Positions 56,566 to 64,000 of a stretch of DNA of 64,000 nt are shown here, in pieces. This DNA comes from JAZTYK01 sp045636925 (GTDB lineage: Bacteria; Bacillota; Clostridia; Oscillospirales; Butyricicoccaceae). The DNA is taken from the NCBI GenBank assembly GCA_045636925.1, contig JAZTYK010000006.1, positions 55,520 through 119,519 on the forward strand, read 5' to 3'. Numbering within the stretch: the stretch's first letter is position 1; each line of letters opens with the position of its first letter. Under the pieces are notes generated by a model. That model ran no database searches. It was not told the DNA's origin and worked only from the letters and a program-made list of their open reading frames with translations. Made by a program: the position numbers and the translations under genes.

Positions 56566-58646
56566 CACAAACCCTCCCTTGCCTGGGTCAGTCGTTTCAG
56601 AATTACAGAGCCGTTGATGTCGGCCTTGCCCTCGTAACGGGGCAAGACAATATTCACCTCATCCTCGGTAACGGTATAGCGGAAAAGATCAAACTCAGCA
56701 AATACGTCCAGGCACACCAGAAGACGGCCCAGATTCATATTGCCGCCGGATTCATACCGTACCTGGCGGTACAGCGTACGCAGAGGGATATTCAGCACCC
56801 CACCCTGCGCATTGGTGCGTACATGTCGGAACACAGCGATCAGATCGCTACGAGCAGGACTTAAATCAACTGCTTCTTCCCGACTTAGCACATCACCCCG
56901 GCAAAACGCATCATAGCAAGCCTGAGATGCATCATCTCTTGCCTGTTCTTCTTCACTCCAGCGCACATCACGGATGACCATTTGCACCGTGCTGTGGCCT
57001 CGATAGGTATTGATTTCGGGGGCAAAAACCACGTCAACCAAATCACCACGGACAAAGCGACAGCTTTTCGCTCCCATACCAAACACAATGCCTTGGAAAC
57101 TGTGTCCGTCTTTGCTGAGATAAAACTTGGCATGGCGATCATGGCTGATGGGGGTGATTTCTTCAATTCGCATCCGACGGATCAAAAATGCCGGCTGGGG
57201 ATTGCCCATGCCAAAGGGTTCCATGACAGCCAGATCGTGAACTTCCTGCAGCGTAATCTGCTGAGGTTCGGTTTCGCAGTCCACCTGAATGCAGGGAACG
57301 GCGTCCTCGGTCTCATCCAAATCAGCATAGGCCTCCAACGCTTCACGCAGTGCCTGCAGATTTTCACGGTTTACCGTAAGACCCACAGCCAGTTCATGCC
57401 CACCGTATTTTTCCAGCAGATGAGCATTTTTTTCCAGTGCAGCATACAGATTAAAACCCTTGATGCTGCGGCCGGAGCCCTTGCCAACATCGCCGTTCAT
57501 AGAAATCAGCACACAGGGCACGCCGTAGCGGTCGGAAAGACGGGAGGAAACAATGCCGATGACACCATTATGCCAGTCATCCCCCCACAGCACCATGGTC
57601 TTTCCTGCAGTCAGTTCGGGATGTTGGGACAGATATTCAAGGATTTGCTGGTAAATGGCATTTTCCTCTTCCTGGCGGCTACGGTTTAATGCACAAAGAT
57701 GGTCTGCCAATTCGGCAGCCTCCTGAGGATTCTGGGTCAGGAACATCCGAGCCGCGCTGCTGGCACCACCCAGACGGCCGGCCGCATTAATGCGGGGTGC
57801 CATTACGAAACTGACAGAATTGCTGGTGACTTTTTTGCCTTCCAGCCCCAGTTTCTGCATCAGTGCCCGCAAGCCCAGATTGCGCGTGGTTGCCAGGTTG
57901 TCAAGGCCACGGGAAACAATGATGCGATTTTCACCCACCAAAGGCATGACATCTGCTACTGTGCCTACAGCTACCACATCAGCGTATTCCGCCAGAAGGT
58001 CTTCTACCGGTCGAGGATGTTCCAGCGCACAAACCAGCTTGAATGCCACGCCTACGCCCGCCAGTTCACGGAAAGGATAGACACTGTCTTCACGTCGGGG
58101 ATTTACCACCGCCAACGCATCGGGCAGGGCGTCCTTGCACTCATGATGGTCGGTAATGATGATCTTCATACCGATACTTTTTGCATATTCTGCCTCTTCA
58201 TTGGCAGTAATGCCGCTGTCTACAGTAATAAGCAACCGGCAGCCCTGATCATACAGGCTTTGGATTGCGGCACTGTTTAAGCCATAACCCTCACCCAACC
58301 GGTCAGGAATGTAATAGGTGCAGGTTGCACCGCGAGAACGCAGATATTGGATCAGAACGCAAGTAGCGGTAACGCCGTCCACATCGTAATCTCCATACAC
58401 GGCGATGGGTTCGCCAGCAGCAATCGCAGCCTCAACTCCCGCCACGGCCTTTGCCATATCGGGAAGCAAAAAAGGGTCATGGATGCCGCGGGAAGACAGG
58501 TCAAGAAATGCTTTCGCCTGCTCCACGTGTTCCATGCCCCGCGCTGCCAAGACACAAGAAACCAGCTGTCCCAAACCAAGTTGATGGGACAGCTCCTGTG
58601 CTGCCGCTGAATTTCCAGCCGCAAGAAGCCATTTTTTCAGTTTCAT
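56565..58646 (-). CDS. recJ: Single-stranded-DNA-specific exonuclease RecJ
   Basis: 693 residues. The DHH-family motifs DYDVDGVTATC (about 83-93) and IITDHHECKDALP are visible, followed by a DHHA1 domain (KGSGRSIKGFNLYAAL, GGHELAVGLTV) and the OB and C-terminal regions. Degrades single-stranded DNA 5' to 3' in recombination and repair. First of the operon recJ-relA-dtd-MBL-hemZ, all closely spaced. ATG at 58646 after GGAGAA. Confidence 0.96.
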   Translation of the reverse strand: MKLKKWLLAAGNSAAAQELSHQLGLGQLVSCVLAARGMEHVEQAKAFLDLSSRGIHDPFLLPDMAKAVAGVEAAIAAGEPIAVYGDYDVDGVTATCVLIQYLRSRGATCTYYIPDRLGEGYGLNSAAIQSLYDQGCRLLITVDSGITANEEAEYAKSIGMKIIITDHHECKDALPDALAVVNPRREDSVYPFRELAGVGVAFKLVCALEHPRPVEDLLAEYADVVAVGTVADVMPLVGENRIIVSRGLDNLATTRNLGLRALMQKLGLEGKKVTSNSVSFVMAPRINAAGRLGGASSAARMFLTQNPQEAAELADHLCALNRSRQEEENAIYQQILEYLSQHPELTAGKTMVLWGDDWHNGVIGIVSSRLSDRYGVPCVLISMNGDVGKGSGRSIKGFNLYAALEKNAHLLEKYGGHELAVGLTVNRENLQALREALEAYADLDETEDAVPCIQVDCETEPQQITLQEVHDLAVMEPFGMGNPQPAFLIRRMRIEEITPISHDRHAKFYLSKDGHSFQGIVFGMGAKSCRFVRGDLVDVVFAPEINTYRGHSTVQMVIRDVRWSEEEQARDDASQACYDAFCRGDVLSREEAVDLSPARSDLIAVFRHVRTNAQGGVLNIPLRTLYRQVRYESGGNMNLGRLLVCLDVFAEFDLFRYTVTEDEVNIVLPRYEGKADINGSVILKRLTQAREGL

Positions 58647-58745
58647 GGTATTCTCCAGTTTATATTTTTATTGGTACGATTATACCAAAAAAGAATGGGT
58701 GTTACAAGGGAAAAATCAAAAAAATGTAATCGGAGAAAAGAAAAG

Positions 58746-58781
58746 CCGGAAGTCTCTTGTGTCCTCACAAGAAACTTCCGG
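58746..58781 (-). terminator. Terminator of the ABC-F gene
   Basis: 16-bp stem CCGGAAGTCTCTTGTG/CACAAGAAACTTCCGG with one mismatch and a 4-base loop; the minus strand continues CTTTTCTTTTC. It lies 5 bases past the stop. Confidence 0.88.
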
Positions 58782-58785
58782 TTTT

Positions 58786-60537
58786 TTATGCATGCCGCAT
58801 TTGTTCTACGATCACTGCCAGCTTGTCACACAACCGTTGTGCCTGTACGCAGTCACCGGCTTCCAGACAGCGAGCAATGCGAGTTTCAAGATCTTTCTTT
58901 TGCAGTTCCAGTTCAAGATACTCCTTGCTGAAGTGCTTTTTATAGATCATTTTTCGGAAGGTCCGTGCTCGCATGGGACGGATGCTTCCGTCCTCCACAA
59001 ACAGGATTGTATCGGCACAGTTGACAATGGTATAAAAATCATGAGAGACCATCAGTACTGCGCCGGGGTAGGCTGCAATGGCATCCTCCAGGGCGATCTG
59101 TGCAAAGGTGTCCAGATGACTGGACGGTTCATCCAGCAGCAAAATATTTGCATCACTGCAGGCCAGTTTTGCCAGTTGCAGCAGATTCTTTTCTCCGCCG
59201 GAAAGCACGCCTACTCTACGGCTTAAGTTTTCGGGATCAAAGCAATACTTCTGCAGGTATTCTTCTACCTGTCCATAGGTCTCGAACCCCACATCGAAAA
59301 ACTCTTCATAAATCGTATTTTGTTCCTTTAAAATCTCTGCATGCAGTTGAGAGAACAGCGCCGGAGATGCTTGATCGGAAAACTGAATAGTGGGGTTGTC
59401 GTTTCGCCAGATTTCCCGCAGCATAGAGGTCTTTCCGGTGCCGTTGGCACCAACCAGCGCCACCTTTTCGCCGGAATGCACCGCAAAGGAAACATGCTGC
59501 AACAGGTTTTCATCAAAGGTCAGAGAATAATCCTCCAGCCGCAGCAGTTCTTCTGCTTCTTCCGGCACATCCACGACCGGTAAACGGATCTCTGGCTGGC
59601 GGATCTCTACAAAAGGCGCTTTGATCTGCCGGCTCAGCAAGCGGTTCAAATAGCTCACTTTGCCCTTGAGTGTGCGCCCATGATGGGCCTCTGCCACCTC
59701 GGTGGCCAACTCGCGCAGATCCTCTACCAGTTTGGACACCCGGGCAATTTCTTCTGCATCGGCCAAAGAAGCCACCTGCAAGTCAATCTTTTTTTGCAGC
59801 CGAGAATAACTGTACTGAGAAAAGTCACCCTCAAACTCTTGCAGGTCTCCATTTTCCAAGTGCCAGATTTTATCAAAACAGTGGGCCAACAGATAACGGC
59901 TGTGTGTCACCACCAGCAGTGTTCCTTGATAAGCATTGATCAGGTCACGCAGGTCATTGAGGTTTTCAAAATCCAGAAAAACATCCGGTTCATCCATGAT
60001 CAGCAGGCCCGGACGCCGGAGCATTTGCCGGATGACCTGCACCAGCTTCAACTCACCACCGCTGAGTTTTTCAAGGGCCAGAGATGCCTTGTCTTCCAGC
60101 CCCGCCACCTTCAACTGCAAACGGATATTAACCTCATAGTTGGAGGCATCCATGGCATCGCTTTCATCCAGCAAGTTCTGGTAGTGTTCCATCAGAGGCT
60201 CCAAATCCTCGGCAGTCTCCATCTGTGTACAGACATTCTGGATTGCTTGCTCCAGAGCAAGAAAGTCTTGACACAGGTAATCATAGACCGTAACTGACTG
60301 ATCGCCTTCCCGGATGGCAAACTGGCTCACATAGCCGATGCGTCCTGCATTATCCAGTTTCAGCTTGCCCGTAAACATATAGTTGTCGGGATCCCGAATC
60401 AGGCTGGCCAAGGTGGTTTTTCCCGTTCCGTTACTGCCGATCAGTGCACAGTGACAGTTCTCCTCCAAGGTGAAAGAAATATTTTGAAACAGCGATGTAC
60501 TATCGAATCCAAAGGTAAGTTTTTCAGCTTTAATCAT
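58786..60537 (-). CDS. ABC-F family ATPase
   Basis: 583 residues with two soluble ABC domains and no membrane segments. Walker A GSNGTGKT (about 34-41) and GANGTGKT (about 353-360), signatures LSGGELKLVQVI and LSGGEKNLLQLA, and Walker B LLIMDEPDVF and ILLLDEPSSHLD. The interdomain linker around 235-300 is shorter than in typical translation factors. ABC-F proteins act on ribosomes in translation or antibiotic protection; which applies cannot be told here. ATG at 60537 after AGAGGGA. Confidence 0.92.
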   Translation of the reverse strand: MIKAEKLTFGFDSTSLFQNISFTLEENCHCALIGSNGTGKTTLASLIRDPDNYMFTGKLKLDNAGRIGYVSQFAIREGDQSVTVYDYLCQDFLALEQAIQNVCTQMETAEDLEPLMEHYQNLLDESDAMDASNYEVNIRLQLKVAGLEDKASLALEKLSGGELKLVQVIRQMLRRPGLLIMDEPDVFLDFENLNDLRDLINAYQGTLLVVTHSRYLLAHCFDKIWHLENGDLQEFEGDFSQYSYSRLQKKIDLQVASLADAEEIARVSKLVEDLRELATEVAEAHHGRTLKGKVSYLNRLLSRQIKAPFVEIRQPEIRLPVVDVPEEAEELLRLEDYSLTFDENLLQHVSFAVHSGEKVALVGANGTGKTSMLREIWRNDNPTIQFSDQASPALFSQLHAEILKEQNTIYEEFFDVGFETYGQVEEYLQKYCFDPENLSRRVGVLSGGEKNLLQLAKLACSDANILLLDEPSSHLDTFAQIALEDAIAAYPGAVLMVSHDFYTIVNCADTILFVEDGSIRPMRARTFRKMIYKKHFSKEYLELELQKKDLETRIARCLEAGDCVQAQRLCDKLAVIVEQMRHA

Positions 60538-60645
60538 GAAAATCCCTCTATTAACTCGTGTTGTTCACGCTTATCATAACCATATTTTTTCTGTATTGCA
60601 AGTGATTTTTGCCATAGCCGCAAGAAAGATGTGTCAAAGGAAAAA

Positions 60646-60680
60646 GGACTGCTGCAAAACATCTGTTTTGCAACAGTCCT
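60646..60680 (-). terminator. Terminator of dnaJ
   Basis: GGACTGCTGCAAAAC/GTTTTGCAACAGTCC, a 15-bp stem with one mismatch and a 4-base loop. The minus strand continues with TTTTTCCTTTG. It ends the grpE-dnaK-dnaJ transcript. Confidence 0.88.
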
Positions 60681-60690
60681 CTGTTTCAAA

Positions 60691-61848
60691 TCAATCGAAC
60701 AGATCCTTGAGCTTTTGGAAAAAGCCCTTTTTGTTTTCGAAATTGCCGTCGTCGATGCTGTCGTCAAAGCGACGCAGCAGGTCTTTCTGTTCACGACTCA
60801 GATTGCGGGGGATCTCTACGTTGACTTTCACGTACTGATCACCTTTGCCCTTACCATTGAGGTTGGGAATACCGCTGCCACGCAGACGGAATACCGTGCC
60901 GGTCTGCGTTCCCTCGGGCAGGTCGTACTGCACCTTGCCATGGATGGTTGGTACAGTGAGTGTAGCGCCCAGTGTTGCCTGTACAAAGGACACTGGCATC
61001 TCCAGCAGCACGTCCTGTCCCTCACGCTGGAACAGTTTGTGAGGTTTGATGCTGACAGTAACGTACAGATCGCCGGCAGGGCCACCGTTTTTGCCGCCGT
61101 GACCCTCGCCCCGCAGGGAGACGGTCTGACCGTCGTCGATACCGGCAGGAATCTTTACCTGAATGGTACGCTGTTTGCGCACTTGACCGCCACCACGGCA
61201 GTCGGGGCAAGGATCTTTGACAATCTTTCCGGTTCCATGGCAGGCTGAGCAGGCCGCTGTGGACTGGAACACACCAAAGGGGGTGCGCTGGGAAGTGCGC
61301 ACCTGTCCGGCGCCGCCGCAGGTCTTACAAGTTTCGGGACTGGTGCCCTTTTTCGCACCGGTGCCACCGCAGGTCTTGCAGACTTCTACACGTCCGACAC
61401 TGACGCTCTTTTCACAGCCAAATGCAGCCTCTTCAAAGGTCAGTTCCAGATGTACACGAATGGTCTCGCCCTTTTGGGGGCCGTTTCTCCGCTGCTGCGC
61501 ACCGCCGCCAAAGCCGCCGCCGAACATGCTGCCGAAAATATCGCCCAGATCAAAGTCCTGAAAACCGCCAAAGCCGCCGCCAAACCCACCGGCACCGCCG
61601 CCAGCGCCGTAATTGGGATCGATACCCGCCCAGCCAAACTGGTCGTAGCGGGATTTTTTCTCACTGTCGCTCAGCACTTCGTAGGCAGCATTGACCTCTT
61701 TCATCTTTTCCTCGGCAGTTTTGTCGCCGGGGTTCAGATCGGGATGGTATTTCTTGGCCAGTTTGCGGTAGGCGCGCTTGATTTCATCGGCCGAGGCGCC
61801 CTTTTGCACCTCAAGGACCTCATAAAGGTCGCGTCGTTCTTCAGCCAT
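60691..61848 (-). CDS. dnaJ: Chaperone DnaJ
   Basis: 385 residues. J domain with YRKLAKKYHPDLNPGDK (HPD), a Gly/Phe-rich segment (about 75-125), four CxxCxGxG zinc repeats (CKTCGGTG, CKTCGGAG, CSACHGTG, CPDCRGGG) and two C-terminal substrate-binding domains. Stimulates DnaK ATPase. ATG at 61848 after GGAGACAG, 78 bases after the dnaK stop. Confidence 0.98.
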   Translation of the reverse strand: MAEERRDLYEVLEVQKGASADEIKRAYRKLAKKYHPDLNPGDKTAEEKMKEVNAAYEVLSDSEKKSRYDQFGWAGIDPNYGAGGGAGGFGGGFGGFQDFDLGDIFGSMFGGGFGGGAQQRRNGPQKGETIRVHLELTFEEAAFGCEKSVSVGRVEVCKTCGGTGAKKGTSPETCKTCGGAGQVRTSQRTPFGVFQSTAACSACHGTGKIVKDPCPDCRGGGQVRKQRTIQVKIPAGIDDGQTVSLRGEGHGGKNGGPAGDLYVTVSIKPHKLFQREGQDVLLEMPVSFVQATLGATLTVPTIHGKVQYDLPEGTQTGTVFRLRGSGIPNLNGKGKGDQYVKVNVEIPRNLSREQKDLLRRFDDSIDDGNFENKKGFFQKLKDLFD

Positions 61849-61926
61849 AAATCTGTCTCCTAAAATCTCGGTTTAACGGGCAAACAGCGGGAGAAACTCT
61901 CCCGCCTGTCTGCCCTGTATTGCAAT

Positions 61927-63756
61927 TTACTTATTCTCGTCCTCGTCCACTACCTTGTAGTCGGCGTCATAAACGGTCTCACCATTTGCACCGGTCTGTG
62001 CGGCACCGGACTCACCCTGAGGAGCCTGCTGCTGATACAGTTTCTCGGCAATGGCATAGAAGCGCTTGGTCAGCTCGTCGGAAGCTTCCTTAATAGCAGC
62101 GGTATCGTTGCCCTTCAGCTTTTCCTTCAGCACTTCCAGCTGCTCGGTGATGGGAGCCTTTTCGGCATCGGAAATCTTGTCGCCCAGTTCGCCCAGAGAC
62201 TTCTCGGTCTGGTAGACCAGATTCTCGGCGTTGTTCTTGGTGTCAACAGCTTCCTTGTTCTTCTTGTCTTCCTCTGCAAAACGCTCGGCCTCGGCGACTG
62301 CCTTGTCGATGTCATCCTTGCTCAGGTTGGAAGAAGCGGTGATAGTAATCTTCTGCTCCTTGCCGGTACCCAGATCCTTGGCGGATACGTTTACGATACC
62401 GTTGGAGTCAATGTCGAAGGTAACCTCGATCTGAGGCACACCACGGGGAGCAGCAGGGATGCCGTCCAGGTGGAAGCGACCCAGGGTCTTGTTACCGGCA
62501 GCCATTTCACGCTCGCCCTGCAGCACGTGAATTTCAACAGAAGTCTGACCGTCTGCAGCGGTGGAGAAGACCTGCTTCTTGTTGGTGGGGATGGTGGTGT
62601 TGCGCTCGATGATGCGGGTGCAAACGCCGCCCAGGGTCTCAATACCCAGAGACAGGGGGGTGACGTCCAGCAGCAGCAGATCCTTGACCTCGCCGCCCAG
62701 CACGCCGCCCTGGATTGCAGCACCCATGGCTACACACTCGTCGGGGTTGATGCCCTTGAAGGGATCCTTGCCGATGAAGCCCTTGACTGCCTCCTGCACA
62801 GCGGGAATACGGCTGGAGCCACCCACCAGCAGAATCTTGCTGATTTCGCTCTTGCTGAGGCCGCTGTCGCCCAGAGCCTGACGGACGGGGCCCATGGTGG
62901 CTTCTACCAGATCACGGGTCAGTTCGTCGAACTTGGCGCGGGACAGAGTCAGATCCATGTGACGGGGACCGTTCTGGTCGGCAGTGATATAGGGCAGGTT
63001 GATGCTGGCGCTCATGACACCGGACAGCTCGATCTTGGCCTTTTCAGCAGCTTCCTTCAGACGCTGCATTGCCATCTTGTCGCCGGACAGATCCACACCC
63101 TCGGCCTTCTTGAACTCGGACAGCATCCAGTTCACAACGCGCTGGTCGAAGTCGTCGCCGCCCAGACGGTTGTTACCGGCGGTAGCCAGAACCTCGATGG
63201 TGCCGTCACCGATGGACAGAACAGATACGTCGAAGGTACCGCCGCCCAGGTCGTAAACCATGACCTTCTGCTCGTTTTCCTTATCCACGCCGTAAGCCAG
63301 AGCTGCAGCAGTGGGCTCGTTGATGATGCGCTTGACCTCCAGACCGGCGATACGGCCTGCATCCTTGGTTGCCTGACGCTGCGCATCGGTGAAGTAAGCA
63401 GGAACGGTGATGACAGCCTCGGTGACCTTTTCGCCCAGGTAAGCCTCGGCGTCAGCCTTCAGCTTGGCCAGGGTCATTGCAGAGGTCTCCTGGGGGGTGT
63501 AGCCCTTGCCGTCGATGGTGACGTGGTAGTTTTCACCCATGTGACGCTTGATGGAAGCGACGGTGCGGTCAGCATTGGTGACAGCCTGGCGCTTTGCGAC
63601 CTGGCCCACCATACGCTCGCCGGTCTTGGAGAATGCAACCACAGAGGGAGTGGTGCGTGCGCCTTCTGCGTTGGCGATAACAACGGGTTCGCCGCCTTCC
63701 AGAACAGCGACGCAGGAATTGGTAGTACCGAGGTCGATACCGATAATCTTAGCCAT
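61927..63756 (-). CDS. dnaK: Chaperone DnaK (Hsp70)
   Basis: 609 residues, the Gram-positive type without the 24-residue insertion. MAKIIGIDLGTTNSCVAVLEGG at the N-terminus is diagnostic; VYDLGGGTFDVSVL and LLVGGSSRIPAVQ follow. The substrate-binding domain contains LLLDVTPLSLGIETLGG. The frame extends to 63849, but AGGAGGAAAATTATT fixes the ATG at 63756. The tail ends VVDEDENK. Expected to be HrcA-regulated from a promoter outside the window. Confidence 0.98.
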   Translation of the reverse strand: MAKIIGIDLGTTNSCVAVLEGGEPVVIANAEGARTTPSVVAFSKTGERMVGQVAKRQAVTNADRTVASIKRHMGENYHVTIDGKGYTPQETSAMTLAKLKADAEAYLGEKVTEAVITVPAYFTDAQRQATKDAGRIAGLEVKRIINEPTAAALAYGVDKENEQKVMVYDLGGGTFDVSVLSIGDGTIEVLATAGNNRLGGDDFDQRVVNWMLSEFKKAEGVDLSGDKMAMQRLKEAAEKAKIELSGVMSASINLPYITADQNGPRHMDLTLSRAKFDELTRDLVEATMGPVRQALGDSGLSKSEISKILLVGGSSRIPAVQEAVKGFIGKDPFKGINPDECVAMGAAIQGGVLGGEVKDLLLLDVTPLSLGIETLGGVCTRIIERNTTIPTNKKQVFSTAADGQTSVEIHVLQGEREMAAGNKTLGRFHLDGIPAAPRGVPQIEVTFDIDSNGIVNVSAKDLGTGKEQKITITASSNLSKDDIDKAVAEAERFAEEDKKNKEAVDTKNNAENLVYQTEKSLGELGDKISDAEKAPITEQLEVLKEKLKGNDTAAIKEASDELTKRFYAIAEKLYQQQAPQGESGAAQTGANGETVYDADYKVVDEDENK

Positions 63757-63881
63757 AATAATTTTCCTCCTAATATATAAACCAAAAATTTTTACTAATT
63801 TGGGGCGTGTAACGATACCGAGCAAATGAAGTAATGGTATGCTGAGCACCGTGCACGCAATGGCCGCCGGCCCTTGCCGGC

Positions 63882-64000
63882 TTAGTTTGCCACCTGCACC
63901 ATGGCGAACCGGACGACCTTGTCGCCGATTTTGAAGCCCTTCTGGAAGACCTGTGCGATGGTGTTCTCACCCAGCTCTTCAGAATCGATGTGCATGACAG
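63882..64000 (-). CDS. grpE: GrpE, C-terminal end only
   Basis: The last 38-39 codons of a minus-strand gene, ending in QKGFKIGDKVVRFAMVQVAN. This is the conserved C-terminal beta-domain of the DnaK nucleotide exchange factor. The stop is TAA at 63884-63882; the rest lies beyond the window. The 125 bases to dnaK carry only the dnaK ribosome binding site and no terminator I can see. Confidence 0.9.
   Translation of the reverse strand, partial: VMHIDSEELGENTIAQVFQKGFKIGDKVVRFAMVQVAN

Noticed and set aside
54472..56637. 721-codon plus-strand frame opposite relA
   Set aside because: Despite its length it is the complement of an intact Rel protein; long antisense frames are common in this window because of codon bias.

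Overview
The window comes from a spore-forming, anaerobic Gram-positive bacterium. It most likely belongs to the Clostridia, and the gene content resembles gut Oscillospirales. The evidence is a meso-DAP-type murE (DNPR motif), the sporulation genes yabP, yabQ and spoVB, a spoVD-like PBP with PASTA domains, a CIRCE-controlled groESL, hemZ, and genes for glutamate fermentation through methylaspartate with a two-subunit CoA-transferase. Base composition looks near 50-55% G+C. I cannot name a species. Almost all genes are on the minus strand; the plus-strand exceptions are an M32 carboxypeptidase, dapA-ridA and a DUF1540 gene.

Layout. 1-3.2 kb: divergent M3 and M32 zinc peptidases. 3.3-4.7 kb: CoA-transferase subunits. 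4.7-5.4 kb: a gene-free, hairpin-rich stretch with promoters on both strands. 5.4-11.6 kb: acyltransferase, an amidotransferase-less GMP synthase, a GNAT-alkyltransferase fusion, rqcH, trmK and a DUF1858 protein. 11.6-19 kb: a cobalamin module. A cobalamin riboswitch precedes a DUF4430 protein and an ECF S component; next to it lies the B12-dependent operon glmS-glmL-glmE-mal, with a GntR-type regulator upstream. 19-24.3 kb: cell-wall hydrolase, orphan ABC ATPase, dapA-ridA, and nfeD with an SPFH protein. 24.6-30.7 kb: groESL, a lipid kinase, an rRNA methylase, hpf, and yabR-divIC. 30.8-43.3 kb: the division and cell-wall cluster mraZ-rsmH-ftsL-spoVD-murE-mraY-ftsW-murG-murA-ftsQ-ftsZ, without murD, murF or ftsA. 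43.5-49 kb: DUF1540, alr, and the yab sporulation cluster (spoVB-mazG-hup-rqcP-yabP-yabQ). 49-51.7 kb: MTA/SAH deaminase, purine nucleoside phosphorylase and a zinc-ribbon protein. 51.8-60.5 kb: hemZ, an MBL hydrolase, dtd, relA, recJ and an ABC-F ATPase. 60.7-64 kb: dnaJ, dnaK and the end of grpE.

How the parts fit. Glutamate mutase (GlmS/GlmE, with GlmL as likely chaperone) and methylaspartate ammonia-lyase convert glutamate to mesaconate. The mutase needs adenosylcobalamin, and the neighbouring riboswitch-controlled genes look like corrinoid uptake. The CoA-transferase could serve the acetate/butyrate end of the same fermentation. RqcH and RqcP, two factors of ribosome-associated quality control, are both present but far apart.

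I found no CRISPR array, insertion sequence, prophage, tRNA or rRNA, and no convincing undescribed defence system. The least explained parts are three candidate small-RNA or leader transcripts (about 4.9-5.4 kb and 29.7-29.85 kb), a folded leader before the reduced GMP synthase gene, the GNAT-alkyltransferase fusion, the ftsW start, and several perfect inverted repeats sitting on promoters.
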